Shown here: positions 41,313 to 48,838 of the stretch, piece by piece | Position numbering within the stretch: position 1 is the first letter of the stretch | Layout of the letters: the number at the start of each line of letters is the position of its first letter | Assembly: GCF_020215645.1 (NCBI RefSeq) | Contig: NZ_CP084058.1 | Location: forward strand, 5,394,001-5,458,000 | DNA: 64,000 nucleotides | DNA from: Nonomuraea gerenzanensis | Lineage (GTDB): Bacteria; Actinomycetota; Actinomycetes; Streptosporangiales; Streptosporangiaceae | Direction of reading: 5' to 3' | Position numbers and translations under genes: made by a program | The notes under the pieces: model-generated | Databases searched by the model: none | The model's input: only the letters and a program-made list of their open reading frames with translations | Told to the model about the DNA's origin: nothing

Positions 41313-43862
41313 GTGCCGGGCGGCAGGAGAGTGAGCAAGCGCACGCGTGGATTCGGCTGGCGCGGCACAGTCGCCGTGATCGCCTTCTTCGTCGTGGCCG
41401 TGCTCGTGCTGTTGGTGTGGCGGTCTTATTCGCCGGAAGAGGCAGTCAACCTCGCGGACTTCGCCGCGGTGGCGTTGGCCGGGGCTACCGCGGTGACTGC
41501 GGTCCTGGCCTGGGCGCTGCGCTGGAGTGGTGCGCCCGCTTCCTTACCCGCCGACGCCGGCAAGGCCGCCGATGTGCTCGCCGGGCTGGTGGAGCGTCAA
41601 TGGCGCGAGGAGGCCCGCAACCGCCTGCTCGATGACCCGGTGCCCATCTCCGTGGGCTGGAAGCTGACCAGTGACCCGACCGTAACGAGCAGTCCTCGTC
41701 TGATCGGCGGCGAACAGAAGTCTGACCTCGAGGTGAGCAGCGGCGACATCACCCGCTTGGGCGCTGCCTTCCGCTCTCTCGCTCGCCGGCGGATCGTCAT
41801 GACGGGCGGCGCGGGAATGGGGAAGACGACGCTCGCCGTCCAGCTGTTGCTGCATCTTCTCGCCACCCGTCCGACGGACCGAACAGCTGCCGGGCAGGGG
41901 CAGGTCGTGCCGGTGCCGGTGCTGTTCCCGGTCTCCGGCTGGGACGTCGAAGCCTATCCCCGGCTCCAGAGCTGGCTCGCTGCCCGGCTGGATCTGGACT
42001 ATCCGGCGCTTCGCGTGCCGGAACTCGGTACGAGCACCGCCGCGCTCGTCCAGGGCGGGCACATCCTGCCTGTCTTGGATGGCCTTGATGAGGTGTCGGC
42101 GCCGATGCGAGCCCGGATCTTCGAGGCAGTCAACAGCTCACTCGGTGAGGGCGACGGGATGATTCTCACCAGCCGCCGTGCCGAGTTCACGGCCGCGGTC
42201 CGTGAGGCGGGGCGCCCGCTCACCGGTGCCGCGGTCATCGTCGCCAGGCCGCTGTCGCGAGCTGCCGCCGCCGATTACCTGGCGGCCTGCCTGCCTGCTC
42301 ATCCACCGTCCGCCTGGACTGAAGTGCTTGCCGCGCTGCGCTCGGGCTCCGCGCCCGCCTTGGCTGAGCTGTCCGGCATCCCGATGTGGTTGTGGTTGAT
42401 CCGTACGGTGTTCATGGCTCCCGGCGCGGATCCCCGGCCGCTGGCCGGCCCTCTGGGGCAGGACGCCACGGCGTTGCGCACCCAGCTGCTCGACCGGCTC
42501 ATCCCGGCGCTCATCAAGACGCGCCCGCCGGACGCCGCCGGCTCCGACCGGTTTCGGCCCCGCCGCCGGTGGGACCCTGATCGCACTCGCGATCACCTGT
42601 CCTATCTCGCCGGCGTGCTGCACGGCCGCAGTACCTACGACCTGGCCTGGTGGCGGTTGTCCTCTGATGCCACGCCTGAGGACGAGCGACGCCGTGTGGC
42701 CGGTCGCATCAAGCTCGTCGCCGGGTTCGCGGTCGGCCTCCCGATGGGGCTGGCGTTCGGGCTGCCGGCCGGCCTGGCGGTGGGGCTGGTGGCGGGGCTG
42801 GTGGCGGCAATCGCGCTCGCCCGCCGGCTCCCGGCCAGGTTCGCTTCAGGGCGTCGCCGCAAGCTCACTGCCACGATCACGGCAGGGATCACCGTGGGGA
42901 TCACCTTTCTCCTGCCGGTCGGTCTGCCGGTCGGGCTTGCGCTCGGCCTGGAAGCCGGCCTCCCGGTGGGGCTCATGGGGGGATTGCCCATCGGGCTCAC
43001 GGTGGGGTTCGCCGGCGCGCTGGCGATCAGGCTCGTCTCGGTGGCATGGGTCAAGATCGCCGCGGCGATCGCCACCTGGCTCGCGTTGTCGTCTGGCGCG
43101 ATCTTCGCAGGTGACGCTGGGGGCGTTGTGCTGGCCGGGCTCGTGGGCGGGCTCGTGACCTGGGCCGCCCCGCACGTGCAACGATGGTTCGACCAGCCAC
43201 CCGGGTACGCCGACCTCCGGCTTTCCGGTCGGATGGCCGCCCTCGCCCGGCGGCTGAGCATGGCGCTCGTGTTCATCGTCGCCTTCCCCTTCACGATCGC
43301 ACTCGCGTTCAAGATCGCTTACGCGCTTACCGGCGGGCGGCTGCTCACGGCCCAGGACGGGATCGTCTTCGCGGCAACGGGCTCGTTCGCGGCGGTGGTG
43401 TGGGTGGGTGTGGGGATCGCCCTGCTCGCCAAGGGGGCGATCGAGTGGCTGGAACAGCCGGCGTCTTTTGCGAAGGCCACCTCCCCGTTGGCGCTGTGGA
43501 AGTCCGACCGCAGTCTCACCTTGCTGCGGACAACAGCCGCGACGCTCCTGGGCGGGCTGGGGTTCGGGCTCCTGGAGGCCGCTGTCGGAGGGGTCCAGGA
43601 GGGCATCACGGAGGGGCTTGCGCCCGGGCTCGTCGTGGGGCTGGTGCTCGGACTCAGGCAGGGCCGGCACCATGCCTGGATGATCTGCAAGATCACCAAT
43701 TGGCGGCTGGCCTGGGCGGGGCACCTTCCTCGCAACCTGATGGCGTTCCTGGACGACGCCCACCGTCTCGGCCTGTTGCGCACCGCCGGGCCGGTGTACC
43801 AGTTTCGGCACGCCGTGCTGCACGACCACCTCGCTGCCGCTGCGGTGAGGTCGTCGCGGTGA
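41313..43862 (+). CDS. Membrane-embedded NACHT-family STAND NTPase
   Basis: The 849-residue protein has an N-terminal membrane helix (TVAVIAFFVVAVLVLLVW) and a second (FAAVALAGATAVTAVLAWAL). A NACHT NTPase follows with Walker A GGAGMGKTTLA near residue 170 and Walker B HILPVLDGLDEVS near 255. The C-terminal 400 residues are very hydrophobic with many GLPxGL/GLxxGL repeats forming several helices, and end in a helical tail. Such proteins are common in actinomycetes and some NACHT proteins act in antiphage defence; a role here is not shown. GTG 41313 lacks a ribosome site, while GTG 41331 sits right after GGCAGGAGA, so either may be used. Codon use is less GC3-biased than around it. Confidence 0.82.
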   Translation: MPGGRRVSKRTRGFGWRGTVAVIAFFVVAVLVLLVWRSYSPEEAVNLADFAAVALAGATAVTAVLAWALRWSGAPASLPADAGKAADVLAGLVERQWREEARNRLLDDPVPISVGWKLTSDPTVTSSPRLIGGEQKSDLEVSSGDITRLGAAFRSLARRRIVMTGGAGMGKTTLAVQLLLHLLATRPTDRTAAGQGQVVPVPVLFPVSGWDVEAYPRLQSWLAARLDLDYPALRVPELGTSTAALVQGGHILPVLDGLDEVSAPMRARIFEAVNSSLGEGDGMILTSRRAEFTAAVREAGRPLTGAAVIVARPLSRAAAADYLAACLPAHPPSAWTEVLAALRSGSAPALAELSGIPMWLWLIRTVFMAPGADPRPLAGPLGQDATALRTQLLDRLIPALIKTRPPDAAGSDRFRPRRRWDPDRTRDHLSYLAGVLHGRSTYDLAWWRLSSDATPEDERRRVAGRIKLVAGFAVGLPMGLAFGLPAGLAVGLVAGLVAAIALARRLPARFASGRRRKLTATITAGITVGITFLLPVGLPVGLALGLEAGLPVGLMGGLPIGLTVGFAGALAIRLVSVAWVKIAAAIATWLALSSGAIFAGDAGGVVLAGLVGGLVTWAAPHVQRWFDQPPGYADLRLSGRMAALARRLSMALVFIVAFPFTIALAFKIAYALTGGRLLTAQDGIVFAATGSFAAVVWVGVGIALLAKGAIEWLEQPASFAKATSPLALWKSDRSLTLLRTTAATLLGGLGFGLLEAAVGGVQEGITEGLAPGLVVGLVLGLRQGRHHAWMICKITNWRLAWAGHLPRNLMAFLDDAHRLGLLRTAGPVYQFRHAVLHDHLAAAAVRSSR

Positions 43863-44127
43863 CTGACCCGCGCCGCCGAACGCCGTCGCCCAGACGGAGA
43901 GATCCCTCTTGCTCGTACCGGTTCCTCCAGGCATATCGGATGAGCGGCCGGGCGTAGTGTTGCGCGACAGGAGTGTCAGCGGCCCGCGACGCCACTGTCA
44001 GTGGCAGGTCGTCATCAGACGGACGGAGCCAGACTGACAGCGGTAAGCGCGAGGATGCGTCTTTCGTCACGCATGGGGCTCGGGCGCCCGCGCCCGATCG
44101 CCGCAGCTACGCCTTCGCATCGATCAT
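43863..44127. other. Intergenic region, nothing recognised
   Basis: The 265 bp between the NACHT NTPase stop and the soxR stop hold no supported gene. The genes converge here. I see no clear terminator with a T-tract. Confidence 0.5.
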
Positions 44128-44583
44128 CTAGAGCCTGCGCGGACCCGGGCCGGTCTCGGCGAGCACGTCGCCCGGGTTCAGCAACGAGCACGCCTTCATC
44201 GACAGGCAGCCGCAGCCGATGCAGCCGTTGATCTCGTGGATCAGCCGGTCCAGGGCCCGGCGGCGCTCCTCCAGGAGCTCCTTCCAGACGCGCGAGGCCC
44301 GCTTCCAGTCCTCGGCGGTCGGCGCGCCGTCGGACGGCAGCGCGGCCAGCGCCGTCCTGACGTCCGACAGAGGCAGCCCGAAACGCTTGGCCGCGCTGAT
44401 GAGGGAGACCCGCCGCAGCACGTGGCGGGGGTAGCGGCGCTGGTTGCCCGCGGTGCGGATCGAGGTGAGCAGCCCCTGGTCCTCGTAGAAGCGCAACGCC
44501 GACACGGCGACCCCGCTGCGCCGGCCGACCTCGCCGATCGTCAGCAGCTCCTCTCCGCCCGGTGCCGGTGGCGTCGCTCCCAC
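44128..44583 (-). CDS. soxR: Redox-sensing transcriptional activator SoxR
   Basis: The 151-residue MerR-family protein has the DNA-binding start LTIGEVGRRSGVAVSALRFYEDQGL, a dimerisation helix, and the [2Fe-2S] ligand cluster CIGCGCLSMKAC near residues 121-132, which identifies SoxR. In actinomycetes it responds to redox-active compounds and activates a few oxidoreductase genes. An imperfect SoxR-like palindrome is just upstream of its own start and a perfect one precedes the divergent flavin reductase genes. Confidence 0.96.
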   Translation of the reverse strand: MGATPPAPGGEELLTIGEVGRRSGVAVSALRFYEDQGLLTSIRTAGNQRRYPRHVLRRVSLISAAKRFGLPLSDVRTALAALPSDGAPTAEDWKRASRVWKELLEERRRALDRLIHEINGCIGCGCLSMKACSLLNPGDVLAETGPGPRRL

Positions 44584-44592
44584 GTCCTGCTC

Positions 44593-44611
44593 CTCTCAAG
44601 CGAACTCGAAG
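44593..44611 (-). promoter_or_regulatory. Imperfect SoxR-like box at the soxR promoter
   Basis: CTCTCAAGCGAACTCGAAGT resembles the SoxR site CCTCAAG...CTTGAGG with mismatches in one arm. It lies 10-28 bp upstream of the soxR start, where it could mediate autoregulation. Confidence 0.45.
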
Positions 44612-44692
44612 TATAGGTCGCCGCAGCTCTGGCGATGGGCCTGGGCGGCCAGACGTTCGTGGTGTGTCAAAGGTCACGCCCGCAGGGCTGGA

Positions 44693-44710
44693 CCTCAAGT
44701 GCACTTGAGG
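44693..44710 (+). promoter_or_regulatory. Perfect SoxR box
   Basis: CCTCAAGTGCACTTGAGG is an exact 18-bp palindrome with the CCTCAAG/CTTGAGG arms known for actinomycete SoxR operators. It lies 32 bp before the small ORF at 44742 and 110 bp from soxR, so it should control the flavin reductase transcript. Confidence 0.88.
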
Positions 44711-44741
44711 GCATACGGTCGAGTTCGTCGAAGGGAGCATC

Positions 44742-44837
44742 ATGACCTACGCCGTCGCCCCGTGGTGTGCGGAGGTGCGGAACCGCGCGGACGCGCGGCT
44801 CCTCAGCGCCATCGGCTTCCTGGGCGGCGTAGGGTGA
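44742..44837 (+). CDS. 31-residue small ORF in the SoxR-controlled transcript
   Basis: The ORF begins at ATG 44742 after GAAGGGAGCATC, encodes MTYAVAPWCAEVRNRADARL and a hydrophobic end, IGFLGGVG, with one Cys, and its stop overlaps the flavin reductase GTG start (GTGA). It may be a leader peptide or a small functional protein; coupling to the reductase gene is clear from the overlap. I know no family for it. Confidence 0.5.
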   Translation: MTYAVAPWCAEVRNRADARLLSAIGFLGGVG

Positions 44838-45361
44838 CCAGCTCTTTCGCCGAGCGTTTCAAGGCGGGGTTCCGGCGGCACGCCGCCGGGGTCGCGATCG
44901 TCGCCGCCTCGACGGAGAGCGGGCCCGTCGGGGCGACCGTCTCCAGCGTGACGTCGGTCAGCGCGAGCCCGCCGATGTTGTCCTTCTCGATGTCCCGCTC
45001 GGGCAGGTCGGGCCCGAGGCTGGTCGAGAGCTCGCAGCTGGTGGTCCACGTGCTGGCGGCGTCGCAGGCGAAGGTGGCGGCGGCCTTCGCCGACCGGTCG
45101 GCGCCGCGCTTCACCGCCGAGCAGGGCTGGACCCTGCGGAAGGGCCGGCCGCCGGTGCTCGACGGCGCCGTGGCCGCCTTCTACGGGCGGGCCGTGCGGG
45201 TGCTGCCGGCCGGGGAGGCGTGGCTGGTGCTGGTCGAGGTCGACGACGTCAGCCTCGGCGAGGGCGCCGCACCTCTCCTGCACCACGACCGCCGTTTCTG
45301 GTCGCTCGGCGAGGCGCTGGGCCCCTCCGCCGCCACCGCCCCTTCGACTCACCGCGTGTAA
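44834..45361 (+). CDS. Flavin reductase family protein
   Basis: The 175-residue protein starts at GTG 44834. It has the flavin reductase-like FMN-binding split barrel: FAERFKAGFRRHAAGVAIVAA, GPVGATVSSVTSVSASPPMLSFSMSRSG and FVVHVL-like LVVHVLAASQAKVAAAFAD. These enzymes reduce FMN/FAD with NAD(P)H, or bind flavin for a partner. Control by the SoxR box suggests a role in handling redox-active compounds. Ni-SOD is encoded 24 bp downstream and could be co-transcribed. Confidence 0.9.
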   Translation: MTSSFAERFKAGFRRHAAGVAIVAASTESGPVGATVSSVTSVSASPPMLSFSMSRSGRSGPRLVESSQLVVHVLAASQAKVAAAFADRSAPRFTAEQGWTLRKGRPPVLDGAVAAFYGRAVRVLPAGEAWLVLVEVDDVSLGEGAAPLLHHDRRFWSLGEALGPSAATAPSTHRV

Positions 45362-45385
45362 CCATCATCGAAAGGAATGTTCGTC

Positions 45386-45781
45386 ATGCGCCTCTTCGCG
45401 CCCACCTTGACGGTCTCCGCGCACTGTGACCTGCCCTGCGGCGTCTACGACCCCGCGCAGGCGCGCATCGAGGCCGAGTCGGTCAAGGCCATCATCGCCA
45501 AGGCCGAGGCCAGCGACGATCCCGACTTCCGCACCCGCGCCATCGTGATCAAGGAGCAGCGCTCCGAGCTGGTCAAGCATCACCTGTGGGTGTTGTGGAC
45601 CGACTACTTCAAGCAGCCGCACTTCGAGAAGTACCCGCAGCTGCACACCCTGTTCAACGAGGCGACCAAGCTCGCCGGCGCCGCCGGGACCAAGGGCACG
45701 CTCGACGCCGAGGTCGCCGACCGGTTGCTGGCCAAGATCGACGAGATCTCGAAGATCTTCTGGGAGACCAAGAACGCCTGA
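45386..45781 (+). CDS. sodN: Superoxide dismutase [Ni]
   Basis: The 131-residue precursor has the nickel hook HCDLPCGVYDPAQAR directly after a 12-residue leader (MRLFAPTLTVSA), so proteolysis must expose His as residue 1, as in Streptomyces SodN. The C-terminus IDEISKIFWETK is also typical. I chose ATG 45386 over ATG 45377 because GAAAGGA abuts the latter. The protease gene sodX, normally next door, is absent; the following DNA holds a hairpin and an unrelated small gene. Confidence 0.96.
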   Translation: MRLFAPTLTVSAHCDLPCGVYDPAQARIEAESVKAIIAKAEASDDPDFRTRAIVIKEQRSELVKHHLWVLWTDYFKQPHFEKYPQLHTLFNEATKLAGAAGTKGTLDAEVADRLLAKIDEISKIFWETKNA

Positions 45782-45812
45782 CCGGCGGGGAGGCCCGCCA
45801 CCTGTGAACGCG

Positions 45813-45840
45813 GCGCAGGACCTCGGCTGGTCCTGCGCCG
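45813..45840 (+). terminator. Hairpin downstream of sodN
   Basis: GGCGCAGGAC and GTCCTGCGCC form a perfect 10-bp stem with an 8-nt loop, 31 bp after the sodN stop and just before the stop of a convergent small gene. It lacks a T-tract but is well placed as a bidirectional terminator. Confidence 0.65.
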
Positions 45841-45848
45841 CGTCGCCG

Positions 45849-46088
45849 TCAGATCAGCGGGCAGCTGTTGCGGTACCGCGCGATGCCGCTCTGCTCCGTC
45901 AGGGGACACAGGAACCGGCTGTGCCGGGTGTCGTTCCGCACCAAGGTGTACGGCGTCCCGGCGACGTGTCCGCAGATGGCGACCGGCGTCGGCCTGTCCG
46001 GCATCCCGGCGGCGATCCGGCCAAGAAGTTCCTGGCAGGCCGGTGACCCGGCCGACGCGTCCTGCGGTGGTCCTTGGGCCCTCGCCAT
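45849..46088 (-). CDS. Hypothetical protein, 79 residues
   Basis: ATG 46088 follows CCGGAGGTCCCG, a strong ribosome site. The product, MARAQGPPQDASAGSPACQE through VAICGHVAGTPYTLVRND to IARYRNSCPLI, has coding-like composition and four cysteines, but I do not recognise it. Two DosR-like boxes overlap its 5' end (46068 and 46090), which either control it or belong to the divergent stress protein gene; their overlap lowers confidence in the start. Confidence 0.55.
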   Translation of the reverse strand: MARAQGPPQDASAGSPACQELLGRIAAGMPDRPTPVAICGHVAGTPYTLVRNDTRHSRFLCPLTEQSGIARYRNSCPLI

Positions 46089-46103
46089 CGGGACCTCCGG
46101 CCC
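46068..46103 (+). promoter_or_regulatory. DosR-like boxes upstream of universal stress protein 1
   Basis: GGGACCTCCGGCCC at 46090-46103 differs from the island form GGGACCTTCGGCCC by one base. A weaker copy (TGGTCCTTGGGCCC) lies at 46068-46081. They are 54-90 bp before the start at 46158. Confidence 0.55.
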
Positions 46104-46157
46104 TGCGCACCGGCTCCCCGAATGCGGTCCGATGGTGTGCCGACCTAGGAGGACGCC

Positions 46158-46937
46158 ATGATCGTCGCAGGAGTCGACGGGTCCATCCCCTCGCGGGCCG
46201 CGGTCGATTGGGCCGCCGCCGACGCTCTTCGCATGCACGAGCCGCTGCTGCTCGTCCACGCGCTGGATCGGTCCCCGTACCAGATCTCGAAATTTCCGGA
46301 CGCCGGCCATTCTGACAGCGTGCTGCGCGCAGGCCAGCGGGCCCTCAACGAGGCGGTGGCGCTCGTCCACGAGCGCCAGCCGAGCGTCGAGGTGACGACC
46401 CAGGTGGTGGAGGGGACACCCGCGCCGGTCCTGTGCGATCAGGGGCGCACCGCCGCCGAGCTGGTCATCGGCAGCCGGGGGCACGGGGCGCTCACGGGCG
46501 TCCTGCTCGGCTCGGTCAGCACGCACGTCGCCGGGCAGGCTGCCTGCCCCGTCGTCGTGGTCCGCGGTGACCGGCGGCCCAGGCACGGGCAGGTCGTGGT
46601 GGGCGTGGACGACTCGCCCGCCTCCCGGCCCGCGCTCGCCTACGCCTTCGCGCAGGCGTCCCTGCGGGGGAGCGGCCTGCTGGCCGTGCACGACCGGCAG
46701 CGTGGCGTCATCGAGCTGCTGGAGACGTGCAAGAAGGAGTACCCGCAGGTCACGGTCATCGAGCAGCTGGGCGGTGCCCACCCGGCGGAGACGCTCGCCG
46801 AGATGTCGGAGCGGGCCGACCTGCTGGTGGTGGGCTCGCACGGGCGCGGCGCGGTGGGCTCCGCGCTCGCCGGGTCGGTCAGCCGGGATGTCCTGCACCG
46901 GGCGCGCTGCGCGGTGGCCGTCGTGCGCGGGACCTGA
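46158..46937 (+). CDS. Universal stress protein, two Usp domains
   Basis: The 259-residue protein starts at ATG 46158 after CTAGGAGGACGCC. Domain 1 begins IVAGVDGSIPSRAAVDWAAADA and ends with the ATP loop GSRGHGALTGVLLGSVSTHV. Domain 2 begins VVVGVDDSPASRPALAYAFAQA and ends GSHGRGAVGSALAGSVSRDVLHRA, so both G-2x-G-9x-G(S/T) loops are kept. The second domain is shorter than the first by about 30 residues. Tandem Usp proteins are hallmark DosR targets. Confidence 0.93.
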   Translation: MIVAGVDGSIPSRAAVDWAAADALRMHEPLLLVHALDRSPYQISKFPDAGHSDSVLRAGQRALNEAVALVHERQPSVEVTTQVVEGTPAPVLCDQGRTAAELVIGSRGHGALTGVLLGSVSTHVAGQAACPVVVVRGDRRPRHGQVVVGVDDSPASRPALAYAFAQASLRGSGLLAVHDRQRGVIELLETCKKEYPQVTVIEQLGGAHPAETLAEMSERADLLVVGSHGRGAVGSALAGSVSRDVLHRARCAVAVVRGT

Positions 46938-47050
46938 GCACCCCGCGGTTCGGCGTCGGGCGTGGGACCCAAGACCCTGCGGTTCGGGACGTTGGCCGCT
47001 GCCGGGCGCGGGCCCCCGGCACCGAGCATGAGGGTGCGGAGGAGGTGCGC

Positions 47051-47286
47051 ATGGACGTGGCTTGGCGCATCGAGGTGTACGGCACCGTGCAGGAGCGAGA
47101 TCTCCGAGCCGCAGCACTCCGGGCGCGGATAGCCTCGCGCGGGTGGGCGGCGGGCGCCGTCTCGACGGCGCCCGCCCCGGGTCGCGCCTGCCGCCACCGC
47201 GGCGGGGCCGGGCGCTGGAGGCGCATCGCGACGTGGAGACGGCGGTGCGGATGCTCCTCGGGGTGCACGCGTTCTCCGGCCCCTGA
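47051..47286 (+). pseudogene. Frameshifted small gene of unknown family
   Basis: ATG 47051 follows GGAGGTGCGC. The first 35 codons read well as protein (MDVAWRIEVYGTVQERDLRA). Coding character then moves to another frame, which ends AHRDVETAVRMLLGVHAFSGP and a stop at 47284-47286. A single frameshift near 47150 would join them. I cannot name the family. Confidence 0.45.
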
Positions 47287-47308
47287 GAGCCGGCGTCGGA
47301 GGCAGGTA

Positions 47309-47322
47309 GGGGCGGAAGCCCC
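47309..47322. promoter_or_regulatory. Orphan DosR-like box
   Basis: GGGGCGGAAGCCCC is a palindromic variant of the island box. It lies between the ends of a frameshifted gene and the STAS gene, with no start codon nearby, so it may be left over from a deleted promoter. Confidence 0.35.
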
Positions 47323-47356
47323 GACGGTCAGGGCGTGGGGCCGGAGCAGGCGGCGT

Positions 47357-47698
47357 TCACCGGCTCAGCGGGGGAAGCTCGGCCAGGGACTGGCACAGCA
47401 CGAGCCGCCCGCCCCGGGCCAGCACCGGCAGACACAGGCGGGCGGCCTCGGCTTTCGGGCTGACGACGGCGAACGCGTGACGGCATGCGCGCGCCCGGCG
47501 CTCAGCCTCCAGAAGGACGGCCATCCAGCGGGTGCCCGTCAACCGGCCGCCGCTCAGATCGACGGCGACGGCCCGATGCGCGGCGACGGCCTCGTTGAGC
47601 CAGGTGCGCAGTGCGGTGACACGGCTGTCGTCCAGGACCCCGGTGATGGCCACGATGGTCCACAGACCCCGCGTCTGAATCCGGGCGAGCGCATTCAT
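47357..47698 (-). CDS. STAS-domain protein (anti-sigma factor antagonist-like)
   Basis: The 113-residue protein starts at ATG 47698 after GTGAGGTAGATC. The fold pattern fits STAS: VAITGVLDDSRVTALRTWLNEAVA, then VAVDLSGGRLTGTRWMAVLLEAERRARA, then FAVVSPKAEAARLCLPVLA. In SpoIIAA proteins the phosphorylated residue is the Ser after the central Asp-Leu-Ser; here DLSGGRL has Ser followed by Gly. It may act in a sigma-factor partner switch, but no anti-sigma kinase is nearby. Confidence 0.75.
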   Translation of the reverse strand: MNALARIQTRGLWTIVAITGVLDDSRVTALRTWLNEAVAAHRAVAVDLSGGRLTGTRWMAVLLEAERRARACRHAFAVVSPKAEAARLCLPVLARGGRLVLCQSLAELPPLSR

Positions 47699-48108
47699 GA
47701 TCTACCTCACCGTTGAGGATGATCGGTGACGGCCGCGCCTCCGGACCTCCCGGCGGTAAGAGTACCTCGGGGGCCCGTCCGCATCACGGGCCCGGACGCG
47801 GATGCGGCCGGTGCCCCCGCTCGTCGGCCCTCGGCCAGCCGGCGGCCTCGGCGCTTCCGACGCCCACGCTCTCGACGCCTCCGACGCCTCTGACACTGGT
47901 GAGGCGCCGCCCCGCGCCGCCGCCGTCGCGATGGCGATGAGCCGCCTGCGCGCCGCCGCCGGCTACCGGCGCCACTTCTGACGGCGGTGGCTCCGACCGG
48001 CAACGCAGCGGCCAGGCGACGCCGACGCGCCGGCAACGCAGACGGACCGTGCCCCAACGGTCACGGTCCGTCTGGCGGCGTGCGCACCGGCAGGCGCGGG
48101 GGCCGCGT
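47699..48108. other. Intergenic stretch without a supported gene
   Basis: Low-complexity, Arg/Ala/Pro-rich open frames occur on both strands, none with a convincing ribosome site or domain. A plus-strand frame ending MAMSRLRAAAGYRRHF at about 47981 has coding-like bias and could be the tail of a lost gene. Confidence 0.4.
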
Positions 48109-48450
48109 TCAGGCCGCAGGGACCTTGTCCTCGTCGTTGTCCTCGTCGTTGTCCTCGTCGTTCTGAACCGCGGTGATGTCCACGGAGTCCTCCACCTCGG
48201 TCACGTCCTCGACCTTCCGCTCGATCCGGATGGTCCGCTCCGTGGCGACGGCGGCCAGCGTGGCGGCCGCGGTGAGGAACGGGGCGGCGACGAGCGCCAC
48301 CGCCCCCACCGTCACCGGGACCTCCATCACGGTACGCCCGTGCGAGTCCTTGACGATGATCCGGCGGACGTTGCCCTCGTGCAGGAGCCGCCTGACCTTG
48401 CCGGCGAGCTCGGTGCCACGGACCTTGACGTCTCTCTTGGCGACGGTCAT
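48109..48450 (-). CDS. DUF4342 domain-containing protein
   Basis: The 113-residue protein starts at ATG 48450. It has the DUF4342 core ELAGKVRRLLHEGNVRRIIVKDSHGRTVMEVPVT split across residues 14-48, then a hydrophobic segment VGAVALVAAPFLTAAATLAAVA that could insert in the membrane. The C-terminal tail is acidic with a repeated DEDN (three copies of a 12-bp unit, DNA 48121-48160). A DosR-like box lies 60 bp upstream. Function is unknown. Confidence 0.85.
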   Translation of the reverse strand: MTVAKRDVKVRGTELAGKVRRLLHEGNVRRIIVKDSHGRTVMEVPVTVGAVALVAAPFLTAAATLAAVATERTIRIERKVEDVTEVEDSVDITAVQNDEDNDEDNDEDKVPAA

Positions 48451-48510
48451 GGTGACGCCCCCTTCATGCTGTCCTGCCTCCAGGCTCCTCCCCGTGCGCC
48501 GCTCGCAGGA

Positions 48511-48524
48511 GGGCCGAAGGTCCC
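48511..48524 (-). promoter_or_regulatory. DosR-like box upstream of the DUF4342 gene
   Basis: On the minus strand this reads GGGACCTTCGGCCC, one of the best matches to the island consensus. It is 60 bp upstream of the start at 48450. Confidence 0.7.
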
Positions 48525-48838
48525 GCTGAGCTGGGAATTGGTACCTGACGCGACGGACGTGCGGTCGGCGATCCCGGCGGTGAGACACTCGGCGGCCACC
48601 CGCACGTCAAGCCCGAGCTCATGCGCCACCAGGTGGAGACGGTCACCGGCGTGTGCCCGGGCCTGGAGCAGCTGAGGCAGGAGCCGACCCGGCACAGGCG
48701 GATCACCGCCGAGCTGGCCGGCTGCCACGCTCGGCCGGCGCGACATCCCGCTTCCCGTGCACATAAAGGCATAAAACGCCTACGAACGGTTACCAACAAG
48801 GCGTCGGACCCGAAGCGCACGCAGGAAGAGAGCCCAGG
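48525..48838. other. Intergenic stretch, nothing recognised
   Basis: The 314 bp before the second universal stress gene hold only short frames. An AT-rich stretch (ACATAAAGGCATAAAACGCC, about 48760-48780) probably contains that gene's promoter. No DosR-like box is visible here. Confidence 0.45.

Noticed and set aside
45377-45781. Earlier ATG (45377) as the sodN start
   Set aside because: The GAAAGGA ribosome site abuts that ATG; ATG 45386 has proper spacing and gives the usual short leader length.
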